Program-made: the position numbers and the translations under genes
In this document: piece by piece, positions 1 through 9,443 of the stretch
Layout: the number at the start of each line of letters is the position of its first letter
Position numbering within the stretch: the first letter of the stretch is position 1
Notes under the pieces: generated by a model
Seen by the model: only the letters and a program-made list of their open reading frames with translations
Database searches by the model: none
What the model was told of the DNA's origin: nothing
Assembly: GCA_040954445.1 (NCBI GenBank)
Contig: CP144361.1
Coordinates: forward strand, 124,001-188,000
Reading direction: 5' to 3'
Source: Burkholderia sp.
GTDB lineage: Bacteria > Pseudomonadota > Gammaproteobacteria > Burkholderiales > Burkholderiaceae
Length of the DNA stretch: 64,000 bases

Positions 1-2064
1 GCGCTGGCCACCGGCCTGGCCACGCCGAACATCTTCGCGCTGTGGCTGACCATCGTGCCGCTCACCTTCGTGCTGTCGCTGATCGTAGTATACGGCAACC
101 GCTGTCCGCAGATCAGCTTCGCTACCCTGTTTATGATGGTGATGACGCTGGAAGAGAGCTTCACGCCGCTCGAGGCGCTAATCAATGCGGCATGGATCTT
201 CTCTGGTGGCCTCTGGTACACCTACTGGGCCACCCTGGTGTCGCGCTGGCAGGCCTGCCGCATCGAACAGCAGGCGCTGGCCGACAGTCTGTTTGGGCTA
301 TCCGGCTATCTGCGTGCATGCGCCAATTTCTACGATCCCGAGACCGATCTCGACGAATGCTATCGCGCCTTGGTGATTAAGCAGGTGGCGGCGATCGAAT
401 CGCAGGAAAGCGCGCGCGACATCGTGCTGCGCCACCTGCCCAAGCTGCGTCATGGCAAGCTCGACCCGGAGCGCACTATGATGTTCAACCTGTTTATCAA
501 CAGTGTCGACCTGCACGAAATGTTCATCGGCGCGCATACCGACTACCCACTGCTGCGTAGCACCTACGGTCGCTCAGACATGCTGCTGTTCTATCGCGAC
601 CTGATCCGCAAAGCCGCGTCCGACCTCGAAACAGTTGGCCTCGCCGTGCTGGAGAATCGCGCGAGCCAGCCACGCATCAGCGTGAAGGCCGAGCTGCGCG
701 CGATAGAGTACGAGATCGAGCTGATGCGCAAAAAGAACTTCGCGCAGACCAACCCCGAAGCCTACGCGACCGTGCTGGCCACCTTCCGGCGTATCTGGAG
801 CGCCACGCGCTTGATTAACAAGATGTGCTGCGCGCTCGCCGAGACGCCCAACACCAGTAAAACTGAGCTGAAGATCGACCAGAGCCTGGCGCGCTTCCTG
901 CAGCGCCGCCGTGTCTCGCCGATGCTGATTTTCTCGAACCTCAACCTCGGCTCACCGAGCTTCCGTCACGCGCTGCGCGTGACTGTGGCGGTGGCGGTGG
1001 CGTTCTGGCTCGGGCGGCTGCTGCCCCTCACCAACGCCTACTGGATTGTGATGACCACCATCATCATCTTGAAGCCAGGTTACTCGCTGACCAAGCAGCG
1101 CAACGCGCAGCGTATCGTCGGCACCCTACTCGGCTGCACGATCAGCATCGTATTGATCTACACGGTCAAGTCACCAGCGCTGCTGATCGCCATCATGTTC
1201 GGCTCGATGGTGATGAGCTACAGCCTGCTGCTGTTCAATTACGGAGCCAGCGTGGTGTTCACTTCCTCCTACGTGCTGCTGATGTTCCACCTGCTCGCGC
1301 CGGGTAGCATGCGTATCATCAGCGAGCGCGTGATCGACACGGTGGTGGGCTGTATGATCGCGATTGCTGCGAGCCGACTATTTCCCTATTGGGAATATCG
1401 CGCGATGGGCAAGCTGGTGGCCGAGGTGCTGAGCACCACCCGAAATTATTTCGAGACCGCCTGTCGGGTCGGGCGCGGCCAGGGTGCGCCGTCGACACTC
1501 TCAGTGACCGCCGAGGACGACGCAGCGGTGATGCAGGCGGTGGCCACCACGGCCAAATCCGGCAAGGTATCGCCGCTCGAGAGCAACTATCCATATCGCC
1601 TTGCGCGCAAGAACATGCACATCGCCTTCGCCAACCTGAGCCAGGCCTTCCAGCGCATGATGCTGGAGCCCAAGGCGCACCAACGCTTCGTGCCCGAGCT
1701 CAACGACCTGTTGGTGCAGGCCCACGTGCTGGGCGCACAGATTACGGTCGCCGCGCCCATGCTGCGAAGCCCCACCAGCGAGGTCGCTTCCGCGGCCTAT
1801 GCGGCGCTGGAGCAAGGGCTCGCACAGGTGCTCGAGCATCTACAACAAGCTGAGGCCGGTACGCCGCCGCCAGCCGACCAGGCCGAGCTGACCAAGCGGC
1901 TCGCGCGCGATCTCGATGCGATGGTGGTGGAGGCGGAGAAGTCGAGCCAGGTGGGCTCGGAGCTGACACACGACCCGAAGGTGCTGGCGCACCAGTGCAA
2001 GCAAATGCTGGCTTCGTCGCTGTTGATCCGCAAGGATGCAAGCCTGATCCGGCTGCCGGCCTGA
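1..2064 (+). CDS. FUSC/YccS-like inner-membrane protein, 5' end outside window
   Basis: The frame is open from base 1, so the start lies upstream; 687 codons are visible. The protein has the two-block design of the FUSC family (YccS, aromatic-acid and fusaric-acid efflux proteins). A hydrophobic N-terminal part is cut by the window edge, followed by a long charged cytoplasmic stretch with EIELMRKKNF. A second hydrophobic block begins at FRHALRVTVAVAVAFWLGRL and contains the family-typical NAYWIVMTT and KPGYSLTKQRNAQR, and the protein ends in a soluble tail. The likely role is inner-membrane efflux or envelope transport; the substrate cannot be read. The stop at 2062-2064 lies 23 bases before an IS copy, so the 3' end is complete. 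Family assignment is firm, function is inference. Confidence 0.85.
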   Translation, partial: ALATGLATPNIFALWLTIVPLTFVLSLIVVYGNRCPQISFATLFMMVMTLEESFTPLEALINAAWIFSGGLWYTYWATLVSRWQACRIEQQALADSLFGLSGYLRACANFYDPETDLDECYRALVIKQVAAIESQESARDIVLRHLPKLRHGKLDPERTMMFNLFINSVDLHEMFIGAHTDYPLLRSTYGRSDMLLFYRDLIRKAASDLETVGLAVLENRASQPRISVKAELRAIEYEIELMRKKNFAQTNPEAYATVLATFRRIWSATRLINKMCCALAETPNTSKTELKIDQSLARFLQRRRVSPMLIFSNLNLGSPSFRHALRVTVAVAVAFWLGRLLPLTNAYWIVMTTIIILKPGYSLTKQRNAQRIVGTLLGCTISIVLIYTVKSPALLIAIMFGSMVMSYSLLLFNYGASVVFTSSYVLLMFHLLAPGSMRIISERVIDTVVGCMIAIAASRLFPYWEYRAMGKLVAEVLSTTRNYFETACRVGRGQGAPSTLSVTAEDDAAVMQAVATTAKSGKVSPLESNYPYRLARKNMHIAFANLSQAFQRMMLEPKAHQRFVPELNDLLVQAHVLGAQITVAAPMLRSPTSEVASAAYAALEQGLAQVLEHLQQAEAGTPPPADQAELTKRLARDLDAMVVEAEKSSQVGSELTHDPKVLAHQCKQMLASSLLIRKDASLIRLPA

Positions 2065-2077
2065 GACGGGGCGGCTC

Positions 2078-2087
2078 GGCGTTGTTG
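2078..2087. repeat. 10-bp IS-end stub
   Basis: GGCGTTGTTG, the outer 10 bases of the IS903-group terminus, stands directly in front of a full copy beginning at 2088. Confidence 0.6.
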
Positions 2088-3214
2088 GGCGTTGTTGCAT
2101 CACAATCGATGCGTGAGGACGCAATGGCATCGACGGGCATAATTTCAGGCGATACGAACGGATTGCGGACGAGCGAGGTCCACCATACGATTGATGACGC
2201 CGACGCGAGCAGCGACCTCGGTGGCCTGCGCGTCGATGTGACGCGCCCAGAGACAGTTGCCGGTGAGGGTCTTGAACCGATACATCGCATTCTCGGCAAG
2301 CGATCGCCGGTGGTAGCCACTGTCTTGCTTCCATTCTCGACGACCGTCACGGGCAATTGCATCAACCGCGCCATTACGCCACGCCGCACCGGGCATATCC
2401 GCTGGCCAATGAACGGCACCCTCGCGTGGCGGAATCGAAGGAATAGCACTGCGTGCAGCAATGGCCGCATGGCATGGCTTGGTGTCGTAGGCACCATCAC
2501 CGCCGATGACATCGATTTGTTCTTCGCGTGGAATTTGGTTGAGCAACTTGGCCAGAGCGTCACCGTCAGCCACATTCTGATGCGTCATTAGCGCGGCATG
2601 CACTTGACCCGTATTCGCGTTGAGCGCGAGATGGACTTTACGCCACGTGCGCCGCTTCGAGTAGCCGTGCTGGCGCACCTTCCATTCACCTTCTCCATAG
2701 ACCTTCAGACCGGTGCTGTCGACAACCAGATGGATCGGTTCATTGTCACGAAGGATCGGCAGTTCGACATCAAGCGTTTTTGCCCGGCGACAGAGCGTGG
2801 TGGTAATTCGGCACCGGCAAGCTCGGGAAGGCCAGATCGCGCAGACTTTGGGTGAAACCTTGCAGGGCGCGCAACATCAGTCGATAGACGGCCTTCACGC
2901 CAAGTAATGCCTGAATCAGCGTATCGCCGTATAGACACGGGCGACCACGTGTGGGTATGGCATCGGGTATGCTGGCAAGGACGGCTTCATCTATCCATAT
3001 TGTTAAGTTCCCCCGGTTGATCAGGGCTTCATTATAGACCGTCCAATTTCTGACACGATAGCGTGCCTTCGGTTCACCTTTCTTGTGTATGTCCTTGCGC
3101 ATTTTCTTGGCAAAAATTAGGCAGTTACTCTGGAATCTGACTTGATAGGAGGCTGGCCCCGCGACCGTTGCGCGTAAACGTCAACGGATCGCACTCGATT
3201 TATGCAACAACGCC
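2088..3214 (-). mobile_element. IS5-family (IS903 group) copy, frameshifted
   Basis: A near-full-length copy bounded by a degraded left terminus (GGCGTTGTTGCATCACAATC) and an intact right one (TTTATGCAACAACGCC). The interior is essentially identical to the copy at 14461-15582, including the same one-base insertion near 2808, although the outer ends differ. No target duplication is visible. Confidence 0.95.
2145..3102 (-). pseudogene. IS5-family transposase, +1 frameshift
   Basis: It reads as two pieces, 2770-3102 (N-terminal) and 2145-2678 (C-terminal, with Y(2)R(3)E(6)K). They are joined by an extra G in the CGTGGTGGTAATTCGG stretch where other copies have CGTGGTGTAATTCGG. The frame is 958 instead of 957 nt. 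Confidence 0.9.
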
Positions 3215-3238
3215 TTTTTATACGCAATTCCATTGCCG

Positions 3239-5496
3239 CTACATTTTCATCAGCAGCGCATTAGTCACCACACTGACACTCGAGAAGGCCATCGCCACGC
3301 CGGCGATCATCGGGTTGAGCAGACCGAAGGCAGCCAGTGGCACGCCCACCAAGTTGTAGCAGAAGGCCCAGAACAGGTTCTGCCAGATTTTGCGGTAGGT
3401 GCGGCGCGAGATGTCGATGGCCGCGGCCACCAGGGCCGGGTCGCCGCGCATCAGCGTGATGCCGGCAGTGTGCATTGCCACGTCGGTGCCGGTCGCCATG
3501 GCGATACCGATATCGGCGGCGGCTAGTGCCGGCGCGTCGTTGATGCCGTCGCCGACCATTGCCACCACGCCCTGCATCGAACCCTTCAGCTGCGTGATTA
3601 CGCATGCCTTTTCGTTGGGCAGCACCTCAGCGTGGACGACATCGATGCCTAGCTCGTGCGCGACGACCGTCGCGCTGTTTTGGTTGTCGCCCGTCACCAG
3701 CGCGGTGCGGATGCCGAGCGCATGCAACCGGGCGATCGCCTCGCGCGCGCTCGGCTTCAGGGTATCGCCGAAGGCGATGAGGGCCAGCGCCGCCGACGGG
3801 TCGAGCCGCATCAGCCAGGACACGGTATTGCCGGCCACCTCGAGTTCTGCTGCACGCCGGCGTGCAGCGATCGGCACCTCGATCGCGAGTTCGTCGAGCC
3901 AGCGCGTGCTGCCGATCGCATGGCGCGTGCCGTCGATACGTGCTTCTACGCCGCGTCCAGCTACCGCTTTCACGTCGCTCACTTGAAGCCTGCGCGCGTC
4001 GCCATTCGCCTCGCCATCGTGGGCAGCGACGATCGCACAGGCCAGTGGATGCTTGCTTTTCCGCTGGATTTCTGCGGCAATAGCCATGGCCGCCTCGCAC
4101 GTCGTACCGATCGGCTCGAAGGCTGTGATCGAGGGCTTGCCTTCGGTCAGCGTGCCGGTTTTGTCGAAGGCGACCATGACGGTGCGCTGCGCGAGTTCGA
4201 GCGATAGCGCATCCTGAATCAGCACGCCGTGGCGTGCGGCCAGGCCTGTTCCGACCATGATCGCGGTCGGCGTGGCGAGCCCGAGCGCGCAGGGACAGGC
4301 GATCACCAGTACCGCCACCGTATTGAGAATGGTGGTTTCGGTCTCCGCGCCCGACAGCATCCAGCTGGCGAAGGTCAGCACCGCGAGGACAAGCATGGCT
4401 GGCACAAACACGGCGCTGATGCGATCGACTAGGCGCTGGATCGGTACTTTCTCGGCTTGGGCCGATTCGACCAGGCAAATAATGCGGGCCAGCGTCGTTT
4501 CAGTGCCAATCGCGGTGGCCTCGACGCTGAGCGCACCTTCGGCATTAATCGAGCCGGCGGTGACGCGATCTCCTGTCGCTCGCACTACCGGCAGGCTTTC
4601 GCCAGTAATCGCCGATTCGTCGACATGTGAGGTACCAGCGGCGATTGTGCCGTCCACCGGGAAGCGCTCGCCCGGTCGTACCGCGACGATCGAGCCGACC
4701 CGCACCTGGTCTAGCGGCACCTCGCGCTCCACGCCCTGTTCGACAATGCGTGCGCGATCGGGGGGCGCAGCGCATTGAGCGCGCGGATCGCATTGGTGGT
4801 CTGGAGCTTGGTGCGCGCCTCAAGCCATTTTCCAAAGCGCACCAGGGTGACAATCACAGCGGGCGTCTCGAAGTAGAGATGCCGGGCCTGGCCCGGCACG
4901 TGTAGCATCTGCCAGATGCTTAGGCCGAACGCAGCCGAAGTGCCGAGTACGACCAGCAGGTCCATGTTGCCGGCGCGCGCGCGCAGCGCGTGCCAGGCGG
5001 CGCAATAGAAGCTCGCGGCGAAACCGAATTGCACGATTGCGGCCAACACGAATTCGAGCGGCACCGGTAACCTGAAGGACAGGCTGAAGAGCGCGGCGAA
5101 CATAGGCGCGACCAGCGGCAGCGTCAGCACGGTCGAGCCGATCAGCAGCAGGAGATCGCGGCGCGCTTTGGCGACCGTGCGTGATTCCGCGTTCGGGCTC
5201 GGTGCAGCAGGGGCGACGACCGAGGTGATCGTGCTGATTGAATCGGTCGAGCCGGCGGCGGGCGTAGCCCGATAGCCGGCCTTCTCTACAAGGGCGACTA
5301 ACTGCGCGACCGACACAGCGGCTTCGGCGCTAACGATGACGCGCTCGGTGGCGAGGTTGACGCTGACGCGCGAGACACCTGGCACTTGCGCAAGCGCCTT
5401 CTCGACACGGCTCGCGCAGGAGGCGCAGGTCATTCCTCTGACATCGAGTGTGATCGCAGCCGAAGCCGAGGGTGCCGCGGAAGGGTGTTGTTGCAT
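3239..5496 (-). pseudogene. copA: Copper-translocating P1B-type ATPase, frameshifted
   Basis: CopA exports Cu(I) across the inner membrane. The N-terminal frame (4711-5496) carries a heavy-metal-associated domain with GMTCASC and the first membrane segments. The second frame (3239-4732) carries the actuator domain ([20 protein letters not shown]), the CPC metal site in IACPCALG, the phosphorylated DKTGT, the KSKHPLA nucleotide motif and [10 protein letters not shown]. The two frames are out of register at a run of six G (4760-4765). A seventh base would restore [20 protein letters not shown], so one base appears lost from a C7 tract on the coding strand. The first codons (MQQHPS) come from the adjacent IS end, so the native start was replaced. 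The C-terminus ends early at MKM-TAG. It is either a real pseudogene or an assembly error at a homopolymer. Confidence 0.85.
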
Positions 5497-5534
5497 AAAT
5501 CGAGCGTGAGGACGCAATGGCATCGAAGGGCATA

Positions 5535-5570
5535 GTGATCTGAAATTCAAGATCACGAATTGCGGATCAA
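5535..5570. repeat. TA-flanked palindromic repeat (half copy) inside an IS
   Basis: The sequence GTGATCTGAAATTC... ending TTGCGGATCAA interrupts the otherwise constant GGCATAATTTCAGG of the IS. It is flanked by TA on both sides (5533-5534 and 5571-5572), as if inserted with a 2-bp TA duplication. Confidence 0.75.
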
Positions 5571-5575
5571 TAATT

Positions 5576-6534
5576 TCAGGCGATACGAACGGATTGCGAA
5601 CGAGCGAGGTCCGCCATGCGGTTTGATTACGCCGACGCGAACGGCAACCTCGGTCACCTGCGAGGCGATGTGGATGCCCCAGAGACAGTTGCCGGTGAGC
5701 GCGTTGAACCAATACATCGCATTCTCGGCAAGCGATCGCCGGTGGTAGACACTGTCTTGCTTCCATTCTCGACGACCGGCACGGGCAATTGCATCAACCG
5801 CGCCGTTACGCCACGCCGCACCGGGCGGGCGTATCCGCTGGCCAATGAGCGGCACCCTCGCGGGGCGGAATCGAAGGAATAGCACTGCGTGCAACAATGG
5901 CCGCATGGCATGGTTTGGTGTAGGCACCATCACCGCCGATGACATCGATTTGTTTTTCGCGTGGAATCTGGTGGAGCAACTTGGCCAGAGCGTCACCGTC
6001 AGCCACATTCTGATTCGTCATTAGTGCGGCATGCACTTGACCCGTATTCGCGTTGAGCGCGAGATGGACTTTACGCCACGTGCGCCGCTGCGAGTAGCCG
6101 TGCTGGCGCACCTTCCATTCACCTTCTCCATAGACCTTCAGATCGGTGCTGTCGACAACCAGATGGATCGGTTCATTGTCACGAAGGATCGGCAGTTCGA
6201 CATCAAGCGTTTTTGCCCGGCGACAGAGCGTGGTGTAATTCGGCACCGGCAAGCTCGGGAAGGCCAGATCGCGCAGACTTTGGGTGAAACCTTGCAGGGC
6301 GCGCAACGTCAGTCGATAGACGGTCTTCACGCCAAGTAATGTCTGAATCAGCGGATCGCCGTATAGACACGGGCGACCACGTGTGGGTATGGCATCGGGT
6401 ATTCTGGCAAGGACGGCTTCATCTATCCATATTGTTACGTTCCCCCGGTTGATCAGGCCTTCATTATAGGCCGCCCAATTCCTGACACGGTAGCGTGCCT
6501 TCGGCTCACCTTTCTTGTGTATGTCCTTGCACAT
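5576..6534 (-). pseudogene. IS5-family transposase, frameshifted
   Basis: The first 242 codons are open (5806-6534). An extra four bases near 5826 (CCGGGCGGGCGTATCC against CCGGGCATATCC) and loss of one Asp codon in GGDGAYDT break the C-terminal part. Confidence 0.85.
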
Positions 6535-6646
6535 TTTCTTGTCAAAAATTAAGCAGTTACTCTGGAATCTGACTTGATAGGGGGCTGGCCCCGCGATCGT
6601 TGCGCGTAAACGTCAACGGATCTCGCTCGATTTATGCAACAACGCC

Positions 6647-6848
6647 GGTGAGAACTATAAACCGCGCTCGGCGTCGGCAAGCGGTGCCGCTGGTATGTCG
6701 TCGCCAGCCCGCATGCAGCGGGTCGCCGTGTGGGTGACTTACGCCCCCCAAAAGGACGATAGTCAATGGGCTACACATGGCCGCTACATCGCACGCGAGT
6801 CCGTATCCATTGAAAATGAACTCGACCATGAGGCTGAGGAAGTTCAGC
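6647..6848 (+). pseudogene. Possible relaxase (mobilisation protein) remnant
   Basis: This non-IS segment is trapped between two IS pieces. From 6695 the plus strand reads QRVAVWVTYAPQKDDSQWAT followed by HGRYIARESV. This resembles the conserved block of VirD2/TraI-like relaxases of integrative elements in Burkholderia-type genomes. It is open at its 5' side and cut by the IS at about 6849. The match is from memory of the family, so the call is tentative. If right, it marks a lost conjugative or mobilisable element. Confidence 0.4.
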
Positions 6849-7418
6849 ATGAAGCGCCGCACGTGGCGTAAAGTCCATCTCGCGCTCAACACGAATACAG
6901 ATCAAGTGCATGCCACGCTAATGACATCTCAGAATGAGGCTGACGGTGACGCTCTGGCTAAGTTACTCGACCAGATTCCACGCAAAAACAAATCGATGTC
7001 ATCGGCGGTGACAATGCCTACGACACCAAGCCATGCCATGCGGCCATTGTTGCACGCGGTGCTATTCCTTCGACTCCGCCACGCGAGGGTTGCCGCTCAT
7101 TGGCCAGCGGATATGCGCGGTTCGGCGTGGCGTAATGGCGCGGTTGATGCAATTGCCCGTGACGGGCGTCGAGAATGGAAGCAAGACAGTGGCTACCACC
7201 GGCGATCGCTTTCCGAGAATGCAATGTATCGGCTCAAAACCCTCACCGGCAAGTGTCTCTGGGCGCGTCACATCGACAAGCCGGCGACCGAGGTCGCTGT
7301 TCGCGTTGGCGTCATCAACCGCATGGCGGACCTCGCTCGTCCGCAATCCATTCGTATCGCCTGAAATTATGCCCGTCGATGCCATAGCGTCCTCACGCTC
7401 GATTTATGCAACAACGCC
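6849..7418 (+). mobile_element. IS5-family partial copy (transposase C-terminal half)
   Basis: The copy begins inside the transposase at the [12 protein letters not shown] region and runs to an intact right terminus. Several substitutions (for example PRKNKSM) and shifted frames show it is an older remnant. It fuses to the presumed relaxase stub on its left and ends 34 bp before cobO. Confidence 0.9.
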
Positions 7419-7452
7419 TCCCGCTCCCCATATCCAGCAGACTTCAAACTCA

Positions 7453-8055
7453 ATGAAAACCAATCTCGAATCGCATCAGCGCATGACCGAACGCCGCCGC
7501 GCCGGCCATGAAAAGAAGCAAGCCGCGGCAACCGTCGAGAAGGGCCTGCTGATCGTCAACACCGGCAACGGCAAGGGCAAGAGCACGGCCGCCTTCGGTA
7601 TGGCGGTGCGCGTACTCGGCCACGGCATGAAGCTGGGCGTGGTGCAGTTCCTCAAGGGGGCGCTACACACGGCCGAGCGCGACCTGTTCAACAGTTTTGT
7701 GGACTGCAATTTCGTGACGATGGGCGACGGCTACACTTGGAACACGCAGGATCGCGAGGCCGATATTGTGACCGCGCGCAAGGGCTGGAACCAGGCGCAC
7801 CGGATGATCAAGAGCGGCGAATACCAGATGATGATCCTCGACGAGCTGAACACGGTGCTGAAGTATGACTACCTGCGGCTTGACGAGGTGCTGGCCGTGC
7901 TGACCGCGCGCCCGACGGCAATGCACGTGGTGGTGACGGGACGTCATGCACCCGAAGAACTAGTGGAGGCTGCTGACCTGGTGACCGAAATGCGGCTGGT
8001 CAAGCACCCGTATCGCAAGCAGGGCGTGAAGGCCCAGCGTGGCGTGGAGTTCTGA
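7453..8055 (+). CDS. cobO: Cob(I)alamin/corrinoid adenosyltransferase
   Basis: CobO (BtuR/CobA-type) transfers the 5'-deoxyadenosyl group of ATP to Co(I) corrinoids in the late aerobic and anaerobic B12 pathways and in salvage. The 200-residue product shows the P-loop NTGNGKGKSTAAFG near residue 37, a Walker-B-like MMILDELN, and the conserved C-terminal VTEMRLVKHPYRKQGVKAQRG. Length and motif order match the family. ATG at 7453 is chosen because MKTNLESHQRMTERR is the usual type of N-terminus. The frame is open upstream into the IS. The cobB start follows the stop by two bases. No good Shine-Dalgarno or promoter survives between the IS end at 7418 and the start, so expression may depend on IS-borne transcription. 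Confidence 0.95.
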   Translation: MKTNLESHQRMTERRRAGHEKKQAAATVEKGLLIVNTGNGKGKSTAAFGMAVRVLGHGMKLGVVQFLKGALHTAERDLFNSFVDCNFVTMGDGYTWNTQDREADIVTARKGWNQAHRMIKSGEYQMMILDELNTVLKYDYLRLDEVLAVLTARPTAMHVVVTGRHAPEELVEAADLVTEMRLVKHPYRKQGVKAQRGVEF

Positions 8056-8057
8056 GC

Positions 8058-9422
8058 GTGTCGGTAGACGTACGGCGCTGCCCGGCTCTGTTGATCAGCT
8101 CGAGCAGCTCCGGCCAGGGCAAGACCTCAGTCACAGCGGGGCTGGCGCGGCTGCATCGGCGGCTCGGCTGGCGCGTGCGCGTATTCAAGACAGGCCCCGA
8201 TTTCCTCGATCCGATGATCCTCGCGTACGCCAGTGGTACCGAGGTACATTCACTCGACCTCGGCATGGTCGGCGAGGACGGCTGCTGTGCGCTGCTGGCG
8301 CAGGCGGCGATCGAGGCCGACCTGATCCTGATCGAAGGCATGATGGGACTGTTCGACGGCACGCCGAGCAGCGCCGACCTGGCCTGCCGCTTCGGCGTGC
8401 CGGTGGCTGCGGTGATCTCGGGGAAGTCGGTGGCACAAACCTTCGGCGCGCTCGCTTTCGGGCTCGCACACTTCCGGACCGGGCTGCCCTTCCATGGTGT
8501 GTTGGCCAATCGGGTCGGCTCTGAGCGGCACGCCGCGCTGCTACACGCCTCGATGCCCGAGGACATCCGCTGGCTTGGTCATCTCCCGGATGACGCTTGC
8601 ATCGCGCTACCGGAACGGCATCTCGGCTTGCACCAGGCTGCGGATATCGCCGACCTCGACACCCGGCTCGAATGCGCGGCTGATGCCATGGCACAGACCT
8701 CACTGGCCGAATTGCCGCCAGAGGTAGAATTTACGCCGCCAGCGCAGCAGGCACCTTTGCCTCGCTGGCTAGAGGGCCTGCGGGTAGCGGTGGCGCGCGA
8801 TGCAGCCTTCTCTTTCCTCTACCCAGCCAACATGGCGCTGCTCGAGAGGCTCGGTGCCAGCCTGGGCTTCTTCTCGCCGCTGGACGACGAAGCCCTGTTC
8901 GATTGCGACTCGCTGTACCTGCCGGGCGGATATCCAGAACTGTACGCGGCACGGCTCGCCGCCAACCGGCGCAGCGCTGCCAGCATCGCCGCGCATGTCG
9001 CCGCCGGGCGACCGGTGCTGGCCGAGTGTGGCAGTTTACTCTATCTCTGCGAGACCCTTAGCACGGCGGACGGTACCATCACGCCAATGCTGGGCTTGCT
9101 GCCCGGTGCCGCCACTATGCAGAACCGCTTCACCTCGCTTGGCATGCAGCGGCTCGACACGCCCGCTGGGCCCATATCGGGCCATACCTTCCATTATTCA
9201 AAGCTACAGACGCCGCTGCTACCAGCGACCATCGCAGTGCGACCAGACGACGGCACGCCGGGCGAGGCCCTCTACCGGCATGGCTCGATCATCGCGACTT
9301 ACATGCATGCTTACTGGCCGTCGAATCCGCGGGCGCTGGCCGATCTGCTGCGCGGGACATGGCCTCCGCCGGCCAGCGCCCGCGGATTCGACGACCGGCG
9401 TTGTTGCATAAATCGAGCGTGA
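8058..9422 (+). CDS. cobB: Cobyrinate a,c-diamide synthase, 3' end altered by IS
   Basis: CobB/CbiA amidates carboxylates a and c of cobyrinate using glutamine and ATP. The GTG start at 8058 lies two bases after cobO, indicating translational coupling. The N-terminal dethiobiotin-synthetase-like domain has the P-loop SSSSSGQGKTSVTAGLARL and LILIEGMMGLFDG. The C-terminal glutaminase domain has LPGGYPEL, the catalytic Cys in LAECGSLLYL, and the His motif ATYMHAYWPSNP. All catalytic parts are present. After DLLRGTWPP the frame runs through a 24-bp inverted duplication of its own sequence (9319-9342 copied at 9370-9393), then into an IS stub that supplies the stop. Only the last few native residues are lost, so activity is plausible. 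Confidence 0.92.
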   Translation: MSVDVRRCPALLISSSSSGQGKTSVTAGLARLHRRLGWRVRVFKTGPDFLDPMILAYASGTEVHSLDLGMVGEDGCCALLAQAAIEADLILIEGMMGLFDGTPSSADLACRFGVPVAAVISGKSVAQTFGALAFGLAHFRTGLPFHGVLANRVGSERHAALLHASMPEDIRWLGHLPDDACIALPERHLGLHQAADIADLDTRLECAADAMAQTSLAELPPEVEFTPPAQQAPLPRWLEGLRVAVARDAAFSFLYPANMALLERLGASLGFFSPLDDEALFDCDSLYLPGGYPELYAARLAANRRSAASIAAHVAAGRPVLAECGSLLYLCETLSTADGTITPMLGLLPGAATMQNRFTSLGMQRLDTPAGPISGHTFHYSKLQTPLLPATIAVRPDDGTPGEALYRHGSIIATYMHAYWPSNPRALADLLRGTWPPPASARGFDDRRCCINRA

Positions 9423-9443
9423 GGACAGCATGGCAACGACGGG
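9397..9443. repeat. IS terminal stub
   Basis: About 47 bp of the right terminus (GGCGTTGTTGCATAAATCGA, GTGAGGACAGCATGG) without an interior, directly followed by another IS copy. Confidence 0.8.

Larger units (their letters stand above)
5484..6646 (-). mobile_element. IS5-family (IS903 group) copy with internal palindrome
   Basis: A full-length copy (1163 bp) with ends GGTGTTGTTGCATAAATC and TTTATGCAACAACGCC. It is longer than its relatives because a 36-bp TA-flanked palindrome fragment is inserted just past its transposase stop codon. Its left end supplies the start codon of the copA frame. Confidence 0.95.

Noticed and set aside
2770..3102. Programmed -1/+1 frameshifting to make a two-part transposase (as in IS1 or IS3)
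   Set aside because: Seven copies encode the whole protein in one frame, so the split copies are mutants.
7419..7452. Cobalamin riboswitch upstream of cobO
   Set aside because: Only 34 bp of non-IS sequence precede the gene and no B12-box-like structure is visible there or upstream of cobU or cobA.
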